Under the pieces are notes generated by a model. It searched no databases, was not told the origin of the DNA, and worked only from the letters and a program-made list of their open reading frames with translations. Shown here one piece after another: positions 34,017 through 44,150 of a stretch of 64,000 bases of DNA; position 1 is the stretch's first letter, and each line of letters begins with the position of its first letter. The stretch is from Yponomeuta sedellus (Eukaryota; Arthropoda; Insecta; Lepidoptera; Yponomeutidae), in the NCBI GenBank assembly GCA_934045075.1, contig OW203736.1, positions 8,509,109 to 8,573,108 on the forward strand, in the 5' to 3' direction. Both the position numbers and the translations under genes were made by a program.

Positions 34017-34179
34017 CTGAAAATAAGAAATTAATTGCCTCGTTAAATAAATCTAGTTAACAGTTATCTAACCACCGAACGTAAGTGTGAAAACCGTAAC
34101 AATAAATTATTAAAAACTGAGATTATTACAAAAGGGTCGTGGAAATTTAGCACGTCTTATGTAAATTTGTTTACTTAGT

Positions 34180-34277
34180 TGTTAGGCCGCCATTTGTAGT
34201 ACCTATATTTTTTATATAATTTCTGTTACTGTAATTTCTGTGTACAGTAAAGAATATTCATTTTATCTATCTATCTA
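34180..34277 (+). repeat. LINE 3' tail with ATCT microsatellite
   Basis: TTAGGCCGCCATTTGTAGTA, then CTGTGTACAGTAAAGAATAT and (ATCT)n. It has the form of an RTE-like 3' end, 5'-truncated, and lies in intron 1 of the IS630-like gene. Confidence 0.5.
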
Positions 34278-34375
34278 CACTATGTACGAGAGCGTTGTTG
34301 TGAGCATTATAAGTATCATTAGTAAATAAAAGGCTAACTCGCGTCGAAGCTGCTTTTTGCTAGCCAGCGGACCAG

Positions 34376-34680
34376 AGTGCTTAGTGCGAGTTTTTTAACT
34401 ACTCGATCGCGTTAACGTAAACTCATATTTCTATGGCATTGAGGAAGCGCCACCTAGCGACAAGTATAGAAATTAAAATTGCTGAGTGCGAGTTGTAATG
34501 GTTTACGTTGAGAAGTGAACACGTTTACCAGCCAAAACACGAATAAACGCGAGTGCGAGTTGTACTGCGACAGCGTTTTGCCGGTTCGAAAGGTTAACTT
34601 ACTAATACTCACTACTCAATGCTCGATTAACGCGGTAGTAAAGTTATTCGATTGGATCTGTCAAACTCGCACTAAGCACT
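34376..34680. mobile_element. 305-bp MITE, copy 2
   Basis: Same ends and length as 24754-25058. Flanked by CAG on both sides (34373-34375, 34681-34683), a clean 3-bp target duplication. Only a few substitutions separate the copies. Confidence 0.9.
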
Positions 34681-34849
34681 CAGTAATGATAACATAACAT
34701 TTACATACAGGCACATACATTGTACTACTTATGGCATTTTCCTACGCTATGGATCCTTAAATGATGTTATCTAATTAAACATGTCTGATATGAGTTTACA
34801 CAGTAGTTTAATTGACCGCTAAAACACAGATAACTACGTATAAATTGTA

Positions 34850-35360
34850 TTTTCTAAGGTTAACACGAGCACTAGACATAATTAAAACTTTTTTTATACG
34901 GATTTATGCTCGTTTATTACATTTTTACAATTTTCCAACGTTTCGATACTTTTACAGGTGCCGTGGTCTCGGATGACTGAGGTGGTAGGCGTCTTTTTGT
35001 AAGCATTAACGGTTAATTTACTACCCTCGGCAAAAATTACAAAAGTTAATTATGAAGTTACGTTCCAAAATAGGTATTTCAATTATTTTCTATAAAGTCA
35101 ACAACGACGTGTCCGTCGCGGAGGATGTGTCAAACCGGACACAGTCGAGCGAGTTCCAGCCTACCTGCCTTTCGTGAGAGGAGTGACTGACAAAATTGGG
35201 AGTATTTTGAAACGCGCTTCAATCAGAACCATCTACAAGCCGCCAAGAAAGATACACCAATTCATGCGAATTTATACGTGATAAAACTGTTTTTATACGG
35301 ATTTATGCTCGTTTATTGAGCATAAATCCGTATAAAAACAGTTTTATCACGTATAAATTT
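34850..35360. mobile_element. Penelope-like element fragment with hairpin end
   Basis: Left part (34880-35040) is the inverse of the Penelope-type terminal sequence found at 61975-62140 (CAACGTTTCG, GGTGCCGTGGTCTCGG, CGGATTTATGCTCG). Then 35126-35277 encodes PDTVERVPAYLPFVRGVTDK and LKRASIRTIYKPPRKIH, a good match to the region after the RT of Penelope-like elements. A perfect hairpin follows at 35269-35359. Severely truncated and rearranged. Confidence 0.7.
35269..35359. repeat. Perfect 42-bp inverted repeat, 7-nt loop
   Basis: Left arm 35269-35310 (AATTTATACGTGATAAAACT…) and right arm 35318-35359 are perfect complements, separated by GTTTATT. The arms are Penelope-like terminal sequence, so this is a head-to-head junction of two ends. 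Confidence 0.9.
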
Positions 35361-35461
35361 TCATACCACTTTTGCCCACCGAGATGATGGTTCAATTCAT
35401 CGTTCTCCTGATTATTTATATCTATTTAGTAATCTGTTTAGTATAAATTACCTAAAAATTT

Positions 35462-35534
35462 CACCCATGCCGGGATTCGAACCCGCAACCTCTGGCTATC
35501 CGTACCAGCGCTCTACCAATTGAGCCTATGGGCG
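35462..35534 (-). other. tRNA-like sequence in SINE unit
   Basis: Same fold as 19641-19713 with one change in the acceptor-proximal part (GAGCCTATGGGCG). SINE-derived. Confidence 0.65.
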
Positions 35535-35772
35535 ACTCACCGGCATCAGTGAAATTTCGAATCTCTTTACACTATTCTCTGTATTACGTACAGGCAGCGA
35601 CATCTGACTTAAGCAAATTGCATCACTTACAGCCCCGACTACCTACTTTGCAGTTAGGTTTTACATCGGAACGATATCACTGTACCCACATGATTATACA
35701 ATTTTTTTTATTTTTAATGCACTAACCCGTGCTAAGGACAAATTTAATAACCTATTTAGAGGCTAAAAATTT

Positions 35773-35845
35773 CACCCATGCCGGGATTCGAACCCGCAAC
35801 CTCTGGCTATCCGTGCCAGCGCTCTACCAATTGAGCCAATGGGCG
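35773..35845 (-). other. tRNA-like sequence in SINE unit
   Basis: Second unit of the array, 311 bp from the first. A third, incomplete tRNA-like part follows at about 36081-36131 before the turn. Confidence 0.65.
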
Positions 35846-36269
35846 ACTCACCGGCATCAGTGAAATTTCGAACCTCTTTACACTAACCTCTATATTACGT
35901 ACAGGCAGCGACATCTGGCTTAAGCAAATTGCATCACTTACAGCCCCGACTACCTACTTTGCAGTTAGGTTTTATATCGGAACGATATCACTGTACCCAC
36001 ATGATTATACTATTTTTATTTTTAATGCACAAACCCGTGCTAAGGACAAATTTAAAAACCTATTTAGAGGCTAAAAATTTCACCCATGCCGGGATTCGAA
36101 CCCGCAACCTCTGGCTATCCGTGCCAGCGCTCCCGAATCCCGGCATGGGTGAAATTTTCAGCCTCTAAATAGGTTTTTAAATTTGGCCTTAGCGCGGGTT
36201 AGTGCATTAAAAATTTAAAAAAATTGTATAATTATATAAATTACTTATAAAAATAACAAAAATACTAAC

Positions 36270-36656
36270 TTTATCTATTGTGGGAGCTTCTTTCTTATAA
36301 AAAAAACTGCACTTGGCGCCGGATGGCAGAAAAAGTAAATTCATCGAATTTATCTTTGAAAGTTAACTTTGACCAGATCTTTTAGGTGGAGTGGGTGTGT
36401 TGTTCACTTTTATGTCTTTGAGAACTTTATAAACTGTGGTAGTTCCGATTCCCAAAATATCTGCCGTTTTCTTTGCACATTGGCGCTCGTTAGGTTTCTC
36501 ACACAGCTGTTTATTCAATTAGGATTCCTCTTCGCTGAATACATGTTTATGTATGTTTTGCACCATTGTTTTCTCCATGGCACTCAATGAAGAGGTACGT
36601 CTCCTTTTCCTAGGAGACATACTTGCACCCGAGGTGATTGGCTGAGCAGTATCCAT
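36270..36656 (-). pseudogene. IS630/Tc1-like transposase, exon 1 (HTH part)
   Basis: Starts at ATG 36656: MDTAQPITSGASMSPRKRRR, then QCAKKTADILGIGTTTVYKV, a helix-turn-helix, then PTPPKRSG and APTIDK before the donor GTTAGT (36269). The join to exon 2 gives APTIDK-ITDAVNEDPDVPN in frame. A stop after VFSEEES and a shift near 36310 break it. The three exons (36656-36270, 34016-33790, 29806-29018) form one gene. Confidence 0.75.
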
Positions 36657-37017
36657 GTTATTTTAAAAACAACCAACACTTATGCTGAGGCCACACTACC
36701 TTACCGTCTACCGGGCTATTACCGCAATAATTATGACATTAAATTATCGTTTAAATTACTGCATGAACTGGTGTGGTTACACTAGAGTTTACCTACATAT
36801 ATCAATAAATTAGGCGGTAAAAATATCACTTTTTCAAGATGGAGGTTGAAGCTGCAGCGGGGTTGTGTTTTATGAGTGCCAAATATTATATGAATCTTTT
36901 AAATTTTAACAAAGCTAGAAGAAGACAAAAAAAAGAAGATGGTGGATGATAAAAATGCACAGAAGCCGTACAAGGTTAGACTTTTTCCTAAGTTTATAAT
37001 TGTTTTAAATCATGGTT

Positions 37018-37159
37018 ATACAATTTTTATTTTTAATGCACTAACCCGTGCTAAGAAACAAATTTAAAAACCTATTAAGAGGCTAAAAATTTCACCCATG
37101 CCGGGATTCGAATCCGCAACCTCTGGCTATCCGTGACAGCCTCTAAATAGGTTTTTAAA
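37018..37159 (-). repeat. tRNA-like SINE copy, hairpin form
   Basis: 142-bp insertion flanked by a 13-bp target duplication TTAAATCATGGTT (37005-37017, 37160-37172). The minus-strand 3' end (TTAGTGCATTAAAAATAAAA) is intact; the 5' end is a short inverted piece (GCCTCTAAATAGGTTTTTAA). Confidence 0.88.
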
Positions 37160-37516
37160 TTAAATCATGGTTTTTATTTAATTTGACGAGGTGGAGAACT
37201 CCTACTTTTCCACTTTTTCTAATTAGAGAATGCAGTGAAATAGGTAACAAACTTCAACATGTGCATTAAGTTTTAATTGTATGTAGGAAATTTTTTAAAG
37301 TGGAAGAGTGAGGTTTTGTATCACCTCCTCATTTATTACAAGAGCTTCACTTCATTTACTACTTAACTTTATACATTTTTTTTTTCATTTATTTCAGGAG
37401 AACGATGGAAAAAAATATATTCTCTGACCTGCTAACTGAACTAAGTGGACAATTTATTGGATTCGTCCGAATGTCATCGACTGATTTCGAAATACTCCTT
37501 AACGAAGTGGGCCCTG

Positions 37517-37821
37517 AGTGCTTAGTGCGAGTTTTTTAACTACTCGATCGCGTTAACGTAAACTCATTTTTCTATGGCATCGATGAAGCGCCACCTAGCG
37601 ACAAGGATGGAAATTAAAATTGCTGAGTGCGAGTTGTAATGGTTTACGTTGAGAAGTGAACAAGTTTACCAGCCAAAACACGAATGAACGCGAGTGCGAG
37701 TTGTACTGTGACAGCGTTTTGCCAGTTCGAACGGTTAACTTACTCATACTCACTACTCAATGCTCGATTAACGCGGTAGTAAAGTTATTTGATTGGATCT
37801 GTCAAACTCGCACTAAGCACT
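37517..37821. mobile_element. 305-bp MITE, copy 3
   Basis: Flanked by CTG on both sides (37514-37516, 37822-37824). Removing it and one CTG restores the host reading frame NEVGP-VIAKQET, which proves the boundaries. Confidence 0.92.
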
Positions 37822-38139
37822 CTGTTATAGCAAAACAAGAGACTAGATTTCGAGAAACTATTCCAGCCAAAGTACGATTAGCCATCACATTACGATATTT
37901 AGCTTCTGGAAATAGTTTCAGAAGTTTACATTATTTGTTTAAGATGTCCCATCAAGTTATTTCCAATATCGTCAAAGATTGTTGTGCTGCTCTTATAACT
38001 CGCTGTTTTGATCGGACAATGACACAACAGAAAAAGTGGGATTTTTCAGGAGAGCCGTTTAAAAAACAAAAAAAGTTCAAAGACAAGTTCATAGAAAAGT
38101 TCATAGCTTTTAATGTTGTTATCAAAATCACACACTGAA

Positions 38140-40099
38140 TACAAAATAGGAAAGGGTACTAACACAATTAAGTTTTCTTGCGTAGTCTTTTCGATTTGAA
38201 ATTGAATAATCATACAAAACTTATAAATAACCAAAACCATTTAGACATAGGTCAACATATCATCTAAAGGTTTTTTATTTATAGTGACGCTTACTAAAGT
38301 GTGACAGTCAAGTTGGTATGATATTTTTTATATAGTGGTGTATTTGAGATTAAGTCAAATGTACGGGCTTGCATTTTTAATGAACACAGTCATATTTTGT
38401 TTTTGTTAAATAATAATTTTAACAATAATGACAAAATTCTGAAAATGTCACCTATAACAATATGGTAGCTTAGAAATTTAAGTAAATGTTTTTCTTAAAA
38501 ACGACAAAATTGGCTTTGTATCACCTGTAATTTAGTGGTAAACTTTAATGAAAACACAACATTTAACATAGTTTTTACTGGATTACATAGTATTTTTCTG
38601 GTGTCTGTAAAATAAATACTATAACCAGTAAAAACTAGCAGAAAAATAATAGAAATTGAAAAAATATATAGGAAAATCTACCTAAACCTAAGCCTTTATT
38701 TTAAATGAGATCATAAATCTTTAGGAACTTAATAGATACAGCAAAATGTATCTACTGATATGCTAACACAATAAGGCGTCTAATACTTCTAAAAACGGAG
38801 ATCAGGTCTTAATAACTCAAAAATAAGGATCCGTATTGACAAAATTATATTGTTGTCATAAAATAATAAACTTCTATCAATCAAAAATTATCATAGAGAT
38901 CAAGAAAATATTAAGAGTATTCTATTATATTGGTATATTAAGTAATTATTACAGCAATATTTATCGAACCAGAACAAATTAAATGGTTATGTAACAAAAA
39001 AAAAAACCTCTATAAAAAAAAATATTAAAATCTTCTCTCAAACGCAACGAGTGTTTGTCATAACACGTTAAAATAGCTTTAAAAATATTATTAATTAATT
39101 CAGACTAGTAGAATCATACACTCTTTGTTAAATCAGTGCCAAAGTCGGAAAATTAAACAATAATGGAACGAAATTTAGAGATTCTCAAAAAAGGACAAAT
39201 AAAATTTCGGGATTACATTCTTCTTTATCAACGCAAGCAAACCATTCTTCTTTTTCTCACACACTGTCATCCTCTCTTTGTAAATACCCTTTATCTTAAT
39301 ATTGCTATTGTTACTATTCCTTGTCTGTCCAATCTTGTCAACTACCGTATTTTGGTCCTACTTTGCTCCAAAATTTGCTCCAAACTTGTAATTTATATAA
39401 CTACGTGTAAACGTTTTGTTGCTAAATTGCTATTTAAGTTTATATTGTTGATTTGACGCTTCGGCTACAGCATTTCAATCATAAAACTTTAATTTGATAG
39501 CGTTTTAATTTAAATATAAAACAATTATTTAGGAGCAATGTTACCCGTCGAGTTGGGAAACTTTGCTCCTAAATTTTATTTCTACTGTAAGTCGGTTCTT
39601 ATTAAATTTGGAGCAAAGTAAAACGCTTAATACTATAACTATGCTCCAAACTAATTTGAGGAAATATCAATTGACACTTCTATAGTATTCCGAAGGGGCC
39701 AATATAAATAAAAATATATAATTAATCGTTAAAAAATCACTTTATTTTACTCTAATCAGTGCTCATAAGGTAACAATCAGCCTTTTATTCATTATTCTTA
39801 CAGCTCTAAAAGAAAACAAAACAAAAATCTGCTTTAAAACATAAACTCTTCTAACCAAAATCAACAAGATAATCTTAAACTAATGAGTTCACAAGTAAGG
39901 TTTTCTTTGAGAAATTAGAACCCCCAAATCTGATAGAGTTCAGGCACCGAAAAAAAATCCCGACGTCCAATTTTTTAAGGCGGATCAATACATCCCACTA
40001 CTTCCTCCCAGTCATAACGGATTTCATCCTTTGGCTTAGGCCATTTCCAAAATTTTATGGACCGTTTCATTGAGGATATGTATGGTCCTTCTTTACCAA
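38140..40099. other. AT-rich gene-free stretch
   Basis: About 1.9 kb of AT-rich sequence with no credible coding region. A 97-codon frame at 39163-39456 has hydrophobic, Cys-rich but unremarkable text and no neighbours that support it. A few GGAGCAAA/TTTGCTCC words recur near 39370-39660. Confidence 0.5.
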
Positions 40100-40686
40100 T
40101 TTTGGGTATAGATTATACTGAAGTAGATAAATCAAGCTGCGTTGCTTGTGTAAAAGGGAAGCAAGCGAGAAAATCTTTCAAGGCGATTGCGTATAAGAAA
40201 GCAACCGCAAAGCTGGAATTGATCCACTCAGATATATGTGGACCAATGTCTGAGATCTCATTTCAAGGTAATAAGTATATGTTGCTTTTCATTGATGATT
40301 TTTCACGTATGATTTACCCTTATTTTATTGCTTCTAAAGCAGAGGTCAAAGAAAAGTTTTGTATTTTTCAAGCTTTAGTAGAAAGACAAACAGGTGCTCA
40401 AATTAAGAGATTGAGGACTGACTGTGGTAAAGAGTACATTAACAAGGAGTTTGAGAGAAATATCCCACTAGAACTCGTAGACAACCGGACTTTTATACTT
40501 CTATGGTGAATTCTGAAGATGTTTTAGAACCAAAGAACTATCATGAAGCAGTGAATGCAGAAGATGCTGTAAAATGGCAGTCAGCAATGTCTGATCAATA
40601 CAATTCTTTGATTAAATTGAAGACATGGAAGCTTGTTGGTCCGCCTGATCAAAAGAAAATAATTCCTTGCAAATGGGTTTATAAGT
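40100..40686 (+). pseudogene. Copia-2 fragment: integrase fused to RT start by deletion
   Basis: Reads DYTEVDKSSCVACVKGKQAR, HSDICGPMSEISFQGNKYML, FIDDFSRM and LRTDCGKEYINKEFERN (copia integrase), then jumps within ATATCCCACTAGAACTCG to the linker before the reverse transcriptase and on to MVNSEDVLEPKNYHEAVNAE and IPCKWVYK. The same fusion occurs at 41.8 and 44.4 kb. At 40687 it is interrupted by the 188-codon element. Confidence 0.85.
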
Positions 40687-41589
40687 AAAAACAGATCCTT
40701 TCAACAAAAATTTATAGTGTACAAAATAACAAAAAACATAATTGCTGAGAGAAAACGATGATCGGGAAAACCAACTTGAACGTGATTTGGATATGCATAG
40801 CAATAGTCTCAACAGCAATAGGAGCAATAAACGGCAATTGTATCAATTTTAGCAACAGGATGTGCCAAACCGTAGATGGAACAATAGGATTAAACATCAA
40901 TACATGTGGGGAGATGTTAACAGTTACCAGCACTCAAGACGCAAATAATGTTTGTAGTTATTTAGAGAACTGTTTGACGCACCCAAAAGAATGGAAATGC
41001 AATGTTGGTGGACATCCAATAGATTGCTTTCATTGCCTGTCGAGAGAGTCCCTCGCCAAATTTAGAGGAAACCATGCTGCAATAACTATGCTCCGTGAAG
41101 GCCAAAATGGACAGGATGGCAAAAAGAATGGAAAGAGCTCAATAGGAATCGAGGCTAATGAAATCATGGTGTTACTATTTGGAATCACTGGTGCTATTAT
41201 TTCTATTTTCTTCATGATCAGAATATATAGAGGAGGGACTGTCAAACCCATACTGCCCTGTGTCTTTCTTTTAACTCTTTCTCTGATTGCTACAGTAAAC
41301 ATGATTGTTGATCTACAAATATAAGTTTCTCTGTCGTCTTGAGTGCTGGTAACTGTTAACATCTCCCCACATGCATTGATGTTTAATCCTATTGTTCCAT
41401 CTACGGTTTGGCACATCCTGTTGCTAAAATTGATATAATTGCCGTTTATTGCTCCTATTGCTGTTGAGACTATTGCTATGCATATCCAAATCACGTTCAA
41501 GTTGGTTTTCCCGATCATCGTTTTCTCTCAGCAATTATGTTTTTTGTTATTTTGTACACTCTGAATTTTTGTTGAAAGGATCTGTTTTT
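40687..41589. mobile_element. Inverted-repeat element with 188-codon cargo, fold-back copy
   Basis: From 40687 the plus strand follows the element (AAAAACAGATCCTTTCAACA) to about 41336, just past the ORF. It then turns and repeats the first part inverted to 41589 (…GGATCTGTTTTT). ATAAGT lies on the left and its inverse ACTTAT on the right. The 3' end of the original element is therefore lost and replaced by an inverted copy of the 5' end. Confidence 0.8.
40758..41324 (+). CDS. Unrecognised 188-residue Cys-rich membrane protein, copy 1
   Basis: Intact ORF. Residues 1-26 look like a signal peptide (hydrophobic core VIWICIAIVSTAIGAI). Residues 27-130 hold eight cysteines (28, 36, 50, 66, 72, 81, 90, 93), the last pair in a CFHC motif, in a secreted-type domain. 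Residues 100-128 are Gly/Lys-rich (GQNGQDGKKNGKSS). Two hydrophobic segments follow (about 135-154, 165-184) with a basic turn RIYRGG between them. I do not recognise the family; a captured host gene or a virus-derived membrane protein are both possible. It is the only gene of a short inverted-repeat element. Confidence 0.7.
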   Translation: MIGKTNLNVIWICIAIVSTAIGAINGNCINFSNRMCQTVDGTIGLNINTCGEMLTVTSTQDANNVCSYLENCLTHPKEWKCNVGGHPIDCFHCLSRESLAKFRGNHAAITMLREGQNGQDGKKNGKSSIGIEANEIMVLLFGITGAIISIFFMIRIYRGGTVKPILPCVFLLTLSLIATVNMIVDLQI

Positions 41590-43315
41590 ACTTATAAACC
41601 CATTTGCAAGGAATTATTTTCTTTTGATCAGGCGGACCAACAAGCTTCCATGTCTTCAATTTAATCAAAGAATTGTATTGATCAGACATTGCTGACTGCC
41701 ATTTTACAGCATCTTCTGCATTCACTGCTTCATGATAGATCTTTGGTTCTAAAACATCTTCAGAATTCACCATAGAAATATAAAAGTCCGGTTGTCTACG
41801 AGTTCTAGTGGGATATCTCTCTCAAACTCCTTGTTAATGTACTCTTTACCACAGTCAGTCCTCAATCTCTTAATTTGAGCACCTGTTTGTCTTTCTACTA
41901 AAGCTTGAAAAATACAAAACTTTTCTTTGACCTCTGCTTTAGAAGCAATAAAATAAGGGTAAATCATACGTGAAAAATCATCAATGAAAAGCAACATATA
42001 CTTATTACCTTGAAATGAGATCTCAGACATTGGTCCACATATATCTGAGTGGATCAATTCCAGCTTTGCGGTTGCTTTCTTATACGCAATCGCCTTGAAA
42101 GATTTTCTCGCTTGCTTCCCTTCTACACAAGCAACGCAGCTTGATTTATCTACTTCAGTATAATCTATACCTAGGTGAGAATTCTTTAATTGATTCATAC
42201 CGATGCGGCATAAATGACCTAACCGTTTGTGCCATAGTTGGTACCTGTTCAACGAGTCAGAGTGCACAGCGTCATTCGCCACATTTTGGCAAATCGGGGA
42301 ATTGATAGTACAATCGAGAGTGTACAGTCCACCATCAGCCGAACCATGTAAGATCGCCTCACCTTTAAAAGAAAAATCACAACCATTTACATCAAAAAGA
42401 ACTACAAAGCCCTTTTCTACTACCTTTTTGACAGAAATAAGATTATTTTTCAGTTCAGGTACGTACACTACATCTTCTATTCTGTCTACTATACCATACG
42501 CAGTATTAATAGATATGTCGCCTATGCCATCACAGTCGATCTTCTCACCATTAGCGACAGTAACTGTGCTACCTTCTAATGGTTTAATATGATTGAACCA
42601 ATCCCGTCTCGAAGTCATATGTTTTGACGCACCAGAGTCAACACACTATTTGTCCGAATATGATGAAGCGAAACCAAGAGCGCTAAATGAAGACTCTTTT
42701 TCTGATGAACAAACACCTTTATTTTCTTTGTTACGTAGAGGACAGTTAGGTCGTTTTTGTCCAGGTTTGTTGCATTCATAACAGACAGTCAATTTCTTCT
42801 TAGATTTGTTCTTATTGCAATTAGAGCTACTATTTGATCGAAATGCTGCATCACTTCCTGTGGTTTCACTTTTTGACATTTCATTAAGTAGTTTATTCTT
42901 GACAAGCTCGGTACTTACTTCTACATTGCTATTCTCTAATGCCATTATGAGGGGTTCATATCTAGAAGTGAGACCTCCTAACAATATTGCAGCAATGGAA
43001 GTATCATCGATTACCTTTCCAATATCAGCCAAGTCTTGTGCTGTACTCAACCTATATTAATATATCCTATATTAATATATACATTTCAATGTTTGAAAAT
43101 CCATCTAATGACAGTCTATAGAGCTTTCTTTCTGAGGATAATTTTCTCCCCATACCTTTATCTTCGTATGCATCTTGGAGGGCCTTCCAAGCCTCTAGAG
43201 CAGTCTTGGCACTTCTAATATGCGTTATCGCTGACCCGTCGACAGTCAGACATATTTTTGCTAGTGCCTTTTTATCGTTTCGAGATCTGTTTCAGAATCT
43301 GTTTCGAGAAATGTT
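41590..43315 (-). pseudogene. Copia-2 fragment: gag to integrase, fused to RT start
   Basis: Minus strand from about 43315: gag (ICLTVDGSAITHIRSAKTAL, LSLDGFSNIEMY), a small duplication with a stop near 43060, 43050-42646 (LIMALENSNVEVSTELVKNK, zinc knuckle CYECNKPGQKRPNC, which lacks the usual His), stop, protease CVDSGASKHMTS, then 42618-41767: NRYQLWHKRLGHL and the integrase (HSDICGPMSEIS, FIDDFSRM, RTDCGKEY). It ends in the same integrase-to-linker deletion as 40.5 kb, followed by 41773-41590 up to IPCKWVYK. Confidence 0.85.
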
Positions 43316-43412
43316 TCATTATAGTCAATGCCTTCTATTTGTTTGTAACCTTTTGCCACTAATCTAGCTTTATACTTCATAATATTACCTTGAGCATCTG
43401 TCTTTAACTTAT
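43316..43412 (-). pseudogene. Copia-2 RT fragment at the 3' side of the cargo element
   Basis: Minus strand: [20 protein letters not shown] and KQIEGFDYNETF, the direct continuation of IPCKWVYK on the other side of the inserted element (44151). After NETF the sequence jumps into copia-2 gag, a second rearrangement point near 43315. Confidence 0.8.
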
Positions 43413-44150
43413 AAAAACAGATCCTTTCAACAAAAATTCAGAGTGTACAAAATAACAAAAAAAAAAAAACATGTGCAAGAACACAATAAATTTATTAAAT
43501 CGACAGAGAAACTTATATTTGTAGATCAACAATCATGTTTACTGTAGCAATCAGAGAAAGAGTTAAAAGAAAGACACAGGGCAGTATGGGTTTGACAGTC
43601 CCTCCTCTATATATTCTGATCATGAAGAAAATAGAAATAATAGCACCAGTGATTCCAAATAGTAACACCATGATTTCATTAGCCTCGATTCCTATTGAGC
43701 TCTTTCCATTATTTTTGCCATCCTGTCCATTTTGGCCTTCACGGAGCATAGTTATTGCAGCATGGTTTCCTCTAAATTTGGCGAGGGACTCTCTCGACAG
43801 GCAATGAAAGCAATCTATTGGATGTCCACCAACATTGCATTTCCATTCTTTTGGGTGCGTCAAACAGTTCTCTAAATAACTACAAACATTATTTGCGTCT
43901 TGAGTGCTGGTAACTGTTAACATCTCCCCACATGCATTGATGTTTAATCCTATTGTTCCATCTACGGTTTGGCACATCCTGTTGCTAAAATTGATACAAT
44001 TGCCGTTTATTGCTCCTATTGCTGTTGAGACTATTGCTATGCATATCCAAATCACGTTCAAGTTGGTTTTCCCGATCATCGTTTTCTCTCAGCAATTATG
44101 TTTTTTGTTATTTTGTACACTCTAAATTTTTGTTGAAAGGATCTGTTTTT
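43413..44150 (-). mobile_element. Inverted-repeat element with 188-codon cargo, complete copy
   Basis: 738 bp. Ends are about 50-bp inverted repeats: AAAAACAGATCCTTTCAACA, then AGAGTGTACAAAATAACAAA and its inverse. It is flanked by ACTTAT on both sides (43407-43412, 44151-44156); because of the A/T runs the duplication may be 6 to 9 bp. Without it the copia-2 RT reads through ([13 protein letters not shown]). No transposase is present, so it must be mobilised in trans if it is a DNA transposon. Confidence 0.85.
43513..44079 (-). CDS. Unrecognised 188-residue Cys-rich membrane protein, copy 2
   Basis: Same protein as 40758-41324 with very few changes (Thr49 to Ala, Lys123 to Asn); all cysteines, the signal-like start and both hydrophobic segments are kept. 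The start codon is 72 bp inside the element and the stop about 100 bp from its other end. An AATAAA lies about 20 bp after the stop, so the unit could make its own polyadenylated message. Confidence 0.7.
   Translation of the reverse strand: MIGKTNLNVIWICIAIVSTAIGAINGNCINFSNRMCQTVDGTIGLNINACGEMLTVTSTQDANNVCSYLENCLTHPKEWKCNVGGHPIDCFHCLSRESLAKFRGNHAAITMLREGQNGQDGKNNGKSSIGIEANEIMVLLFGITGAIISIFFMIRIYRGGTVKPILPCVFLLTLSLIATVNMIVDLQI

Larger units (their letters stand above)
35452..36234 (+). repeat. tRNA-like SINE concatemer with inverted 5' part
   Basis: A 783-bp insertion flanked by the 10-bp target duplication TATAAATTAC (35442-35451, 36235-36244). About two and a half minus-strand units (period 308-311 bp) are followed near 36132 by a turn to the plus strand, ending at the family's 3' end (TTAGTGCATTAAAAATTT). 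It lies in intron 1 of the IS630-like gene. More diverged than the 19.6-kb array. Confidence 0.88.
36839..38138 (+). pseudogene. Harbinger-like transposase N-terminal half (Harbinger-3), broken
   Basis: Exon 1 near 36839-36975 (MEVEAAAGLCFMSAKYYMN, then an RRWW-type motif typical of this family). Exon 2 starts after TTATTTCAG at 37398; it reads LLTELSGQFIGFVRMSSTDF / LLNEVGP, is cut by a MITE (37517-37821), then continues VIAKQETRFRETIPAKVRLA and LASGNSFRSLHYLFKMSHQV (helix-turn-helix). No catalytic DDE part follows. A SINE (37018-37159) sits in the intron. Confidence 0.75.

Noticed and set aside
41030..41518. 162-codon minus-strand ORF with the same start as the 188-residue protein
   Set aside because: It is the inverted partial copy reading through the turn of the palindrome into antisense sequence.
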